DNA of 64,000 nt, taken from assembly GCA_963772595.1 (NCBI GenBank), contig CAVYXZ010000008.1, forward strand, positions 248,001 to 312,000. Reading direction: 5' to 3'. The translations under genes and the position numbers were made by a program. This DNA is from CAVYXZ01 sp963772595. Lineage in GTDB: Bacteria > Chloroflexota > Anaerolineae > Aggregatilineales > Phototrophicaceae. The notes beneath the pieces were generated by a model. The model had not been told where the DNA came from, did no database searches, and saw only the letters and a list, made by a program, of their open reading frames with translations. How positions within the stretch are numbered: position 1 is the stretch's first letter; every line of letters starts with the position of its first letter. Below, piece after piece: positions 63,558-64,000 of this stretch.

Positions 63558-64000
63558 ATGGCCTTTCTGACTCCGTTGGCGCTCTTGGCCGGGCTGTTGG
63601 CGATCCCCATTATTTTGTTGTATATGCTCCGGCTGCGGCGGCGCGAGATCGTCATCAGCAGCACCTTCCTCTGGCAGCAGATTCTGCAAGACAGCGAAGC
63701 GAACACGCCCTGGCAGCGGCTGCGGCGCAATCTCCTGCTGCTGCTGCAACTGCTGATCCTGGCGGCCCTGGTGCTGGCGCTGGCGCGGCCCTTCATGATT
63801 GTCCCGGCGGTGGGCACCGGCCAGATCGTCCTGCTGTTGGATGCCTCGGCCAGTATGCAAGCCCAGGATATGGATGGTCGCACGCGCTTCCAGGTGGCAC
63901 AGGACGAGGCGCTGAACGTCGTCAGCACGCTGGGCGCGACGGATACTATGACCGTTGTGCGTGTGGCGCAGGTGCCGGAGGTGATCGTCCCGGCGACCAA
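63558..64000 (+). CDS. BatA/VWA-domain membrane protein, cut by window edge
   Basis: First 147 residues of a longer protein. MAFLTPLALLAGLLAIPIIL is the BatA N-terminal helix, then LLYMLRLRRREIVISSTFLW and LRRNLLLLLQLLILAALVLA with a second helix. The VWA domain begins IVLLLDASASMQAQDMDGRT, where DASAS is the metal-dependent adhesion (MIDAS) motif. BatA-like proteins work with MoxR ATPases in cell-envelope homeostasis or aerotolerance. The C-terminus is beyond base 64000. Confidence 0.88.
   Translation, partial: MAFLTPLALLAGLLAIPIILLYMLRLRRREIVISSTFLWQQILQDSEANTPWQRLRRNLLLLLQLLILAALVLALARPFMIVPAVGTGQIVLLLDASASMQAQDMDGRTRFQVAQDEALNVVSTLGATDTMTVVRVAQVPEVIVPAT

Noticed and set aside
1..64000. 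tRNA, rRNA, CRISPR array or complete insertion sequence
   Set aside because: No cloverleaf-like GGTTCGA-type arm sets, no regularly spaced direct repeats and no transposase motif were seen on either strand by eye; a covariance-model scan would be needed for certainty.

Overview
The window is about 60% GC and looks like a chromosomal stretch from a heterotrophic member of Chloroflexota (Anaerolineae-like). This placement is an inference from gene content: Thr/Pro-rich secreted proteins, several multi-membrane glycosyltransferase-like proteins of the GT-C, YfhO and PTPS-related types, TIR-WD40 and GAF-PAS-cyclase signalling proteins, an F420-type oxidoreductase and a sortase. No rRNA, tRNA, CRISPR array, phage module or complete insertion sequence was seen.

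Layout. 0-8.6 kb: partial Ser/Thr kinase, GH-A clan glycosidase, SlyD-like isomerase, GNAT, membrane glycosyltransferase, small kinase, and an operon of three paralogous membrane proteins. 8.6-20 kb: M28 peptidase, DUF3352 protein, pirin, YceI with its TetR regulator and two palindromic operators, CitE-like lyase, L,D-transpeptidase, GT-C membrane protein, LacI regulator. 20-32 kb: STAND ATPase/TPR protein with an acidic linker, Trm112-like protein, class A PBP, VanZ, SnoaL-like protein, LysM protein, and two overlapping GAF-PAS-class III cyclase genes. 32-43 kb: DtxR-, MerR- and ArsR-type regulators, five-haem cytochrome, methyltransferase, DinB, a two-component system, a beta-propeller protein, DUF1232 and cold-shock proteins. 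43-53 kb: two convergent TIR-domain genes, aminotransferase, F420-type oxidoreductase, TPR, sortase, class III sirtuin, propeller protein. 53-64 kb: three large membrane proteins, GNAT, lipoprotein, Ca2+/H+ antiporter, HAD fragment and the start of a BatA-like VWA protein.

The strongest single observation is the cyclase pair at 28.4-32.0 kb. One protein keeps both metal-binding Asp residues but has lost the transition-state Asn and Arg. Its overlapping partner has lost the second metal Asp but keeps Asn and Arg. This is the same division of labour as C1/C2 in animal adenylyl cyclases and predicts an obligate heterodimer with two sets of GAF/PAS sensors. The convergent pentapeptide-TIR and TIR-TM-WD40 genes are a second candidate system.

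Two features colour the whole window. First, about fifteen genes carry single-base frameshifts and one a nonsense codon, while many long genes are intact. This looks like residual indel error in a long-read or metagenomic assembly, though real decay cannot be excluded gene by gene. Second, palindromic repeats are scattered through the window: a family of about 105 bp (three full and at least two partial copies, one read in frame inside a membrane protein gene) and short palindromes bounded by GTAG/CTAC near gene ends. The only gene-free gap over 300 bases (61776-62227) is largely filled by these repeats.
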